From assembly GCA_937892105.1 (NCBI GenBank), contig CALAUZ010000017.1, positions 1 to 6,647 of the forward strand: 6,647 nt of DNA. The letters are read 5' to 3'. Under the pieces are notes generated by a model. The model searched no databases. It saw only the letters and a list, made by a program, of their open reading frames with translations, and was not told the origin of the DNA. Position 1 is the stretch's first letter, and each line of letters starts with the position of its first letter. The DNA is from an uncultured Fretibacterium sp. Its GTDB lineage: Bacteria > Synergistota > Synergistia > Synergistales > Aminobacteriaceae. This document shows positions 6,401-6,647 of this stretch, piece after piece. Made by a program: the position numbers and the translations under genes.

Positions 6401-6430
6401 AAAAACCCGGAAGCACGTTACACTTCCGGG
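6401..6430 (-). terminator. Intrinsic terminator in the leader of the AGCS gene (candidate attenuator)
   Basis: On the minus strand a perfect 8-bp stem, CCCGGAAG (6430-6423) with CTTCCGGG (6413-6406), and a 9-nt loop are followed by TTTTT (6405-6401). It lies 58 nt before the symporter ATG and downstream of the extended -10 at 6522-6530. If that promoter is used, this terminator would have to be bypassed for expression. Otherwise it would end a transcript entering from beyond the right edge. Confidence 0.85.
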
Positions 6431-6453
6431 AATTGTTCACTAACTTTATGCTG

Positions 6454-6487
6454 CCTGACCCCAGCCGGGATTTATGGCTTTGTCAGG
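6454..6487 (-). promoter_or_regulatory. Structured leader hairpin upstream of the AGCS attenuator, class unknown
   Basis: CCTGAC (6487-6482) pairs with GTCAGG (6459-6454), and inside it AGCC (6479-6476) pairs with GGCT (6466-6463), separated by an AA/GGG internal loop. The apical loop ATAAATCCC and the following GG can offer CCCGG to the 3' arm of the terminator (CCGGG, 6410-6406), which would be an antiterminator pairing of 5 bp. I match it to no known riboswitch class. On the plus strand the same hairpin is followed by TTAATTT and could be a weak terminator. Confidence 0.45.
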
Positions 6488-6521
6488 TTAATTTGTACAA
6501 TAATGGGATAATCATACAGGG

Positions 6522-6530
6522 ATTATATCA
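6522..6530 (-). promoter_or_regulatory. Extended -10 promoter for the AGCS gene
   Basis: The minus strand reads TGATATAAT, a perfect TATAAT (6527-6522) with the TGn extension (6530-6528). No good -35 is seen at 17 bp, as is common for extended -10 promoters. Predicted start is near 6515, giving a leader of about 170 nt. Confidence 0.5.
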
Positions 6531-6601
6531 TTTCTTGTTATACATGCATAATACTGAACATTAAGCAAAACAACAGGTTTTACATTATGAGCGTGAACCC
6601 T

Positions 6602-6621
6602 CCTTCGACTAAAGTCGAAGG
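6602..6621. repeat. Perfect inverted repeat, possible IS200/IS605 subterminal hairpin
   Basis: CCTTCGAC (6602-6609) and GTCGAAGG (6614-6621) flank a TAAA loop. Short perfect hairpins with a GAC-TAAA-GTC core preceded by 'gcgtgaac' are common at IS200/IS605-type element ends, where TnpA recognises them as single-stranded hairpins. No transposase is present before the window ends, and no T-run follows, so a terminator is unlikely. The assignment rests on pattern recognition. Confidence 0.45.
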
Positions 6622-6647
6622 CATCCAGTTGTCTTAATTAACCGGAC

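Noticed and set aside
6339..6440. GTG-initiated frame of about 33 codons running through the attenuator and overlapping the AGCS start
   Set aside because: No Shine-Dalgarno sequence precedes the GTG, and the frame runs through the terminator hairpin and the AGCS ribosome binding site; probably chance.
6483..6515. Ten-codon leader peptide MIIPLLYKLT in the AGCS leader
   Set aside because: It has no ribosome binding site, starts at the predicted transcription start, and shows no enrichment for alanine or glycine codons as expected for a sensing leader peptide.
1..6647. CRISPR array, tRNA or rRNA genes
   Set aside because: I saw no regularly spaced direct repeats, no tRNA-like cloverleaf landmarks and no rRNA signature anywhere in the window.

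Overview
The window suggests an anaerobic, amino-acid-fermenting bacterium. Its core is a glycine reductase operon on the minus strand, next to a sodium:alanine/glycine symporter. Stickland-type glycine reductase with selenocysteine occurs mainly in Clostridia and Synergistota. The moderate base composition of positions 1200-6647 and the gene layout make me lean weakly to Synergistota, but the sequence does not settle it. Positions 1 to about 870 are visibly more AT-rich and look like a different, Lachnospiraceae-like source.

Layout, left to right. Positions 1-866 (minus): a two-domain sugar-nucleotidyltransferase/choline-kinase-type gene that lost its 5' end and runs off the window. At about 866-871 it abuts, head to head, the C-terminal quarter of an IS605-family TnpB (868-1143, plus). 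A non-coding element tail follows (1144-1262), and then the C-terminal dicluster ferredoxin part of an EFR1-like flavodoxin/ferredoxin gene (1263-1499, plus). Thus three broken genes lie in the first 1.5 kb. A bidirectional intrinsic terminator (1508-1545) separates them from the metabolic genes.

Positions 1557-4806 (minus) hold the glycine reductase operon, read right to left: promoter, single-aptamer glycine riboswitch, grdX, grdE, grdB, terminator. GrdE is the component B pro-protein that self-cleaves at Asn-Cys to give a pyruvoyl group. GrdB is the selenoprotein of component B. Its UGA at 1817-1815 is decoded as Sec and is followed by a compact SECIS-like hairpin, so the gene spans 1557-2861 although UGA splits it into two apparent reading frames. 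grdA, grdC, grdD, trxA and trxB are absent from this segment.

Positions 4931-6343 (minus) encode an AGCS-family Na+/amino acid symporter that could bring in glycine or alanine for the reductase. It has its own extended -10 promoter (6522-6530). Its leader of about 170 nt contains a structured hairpin followed by a strong intrinsic terminator, all before the start codon. This arrangement suggests transcription attenuation by an unidentified signal. The right edge carries a perfect hairpin of the kind found near IS200/IS605 ends.

Together, the riboswitch would switch on glycine reductase when glycine is plentiful, with the neighbouring symporter supplying substrate. The left 1.5 kb is a mobile-element-associated scar or a possible assembly chimera.
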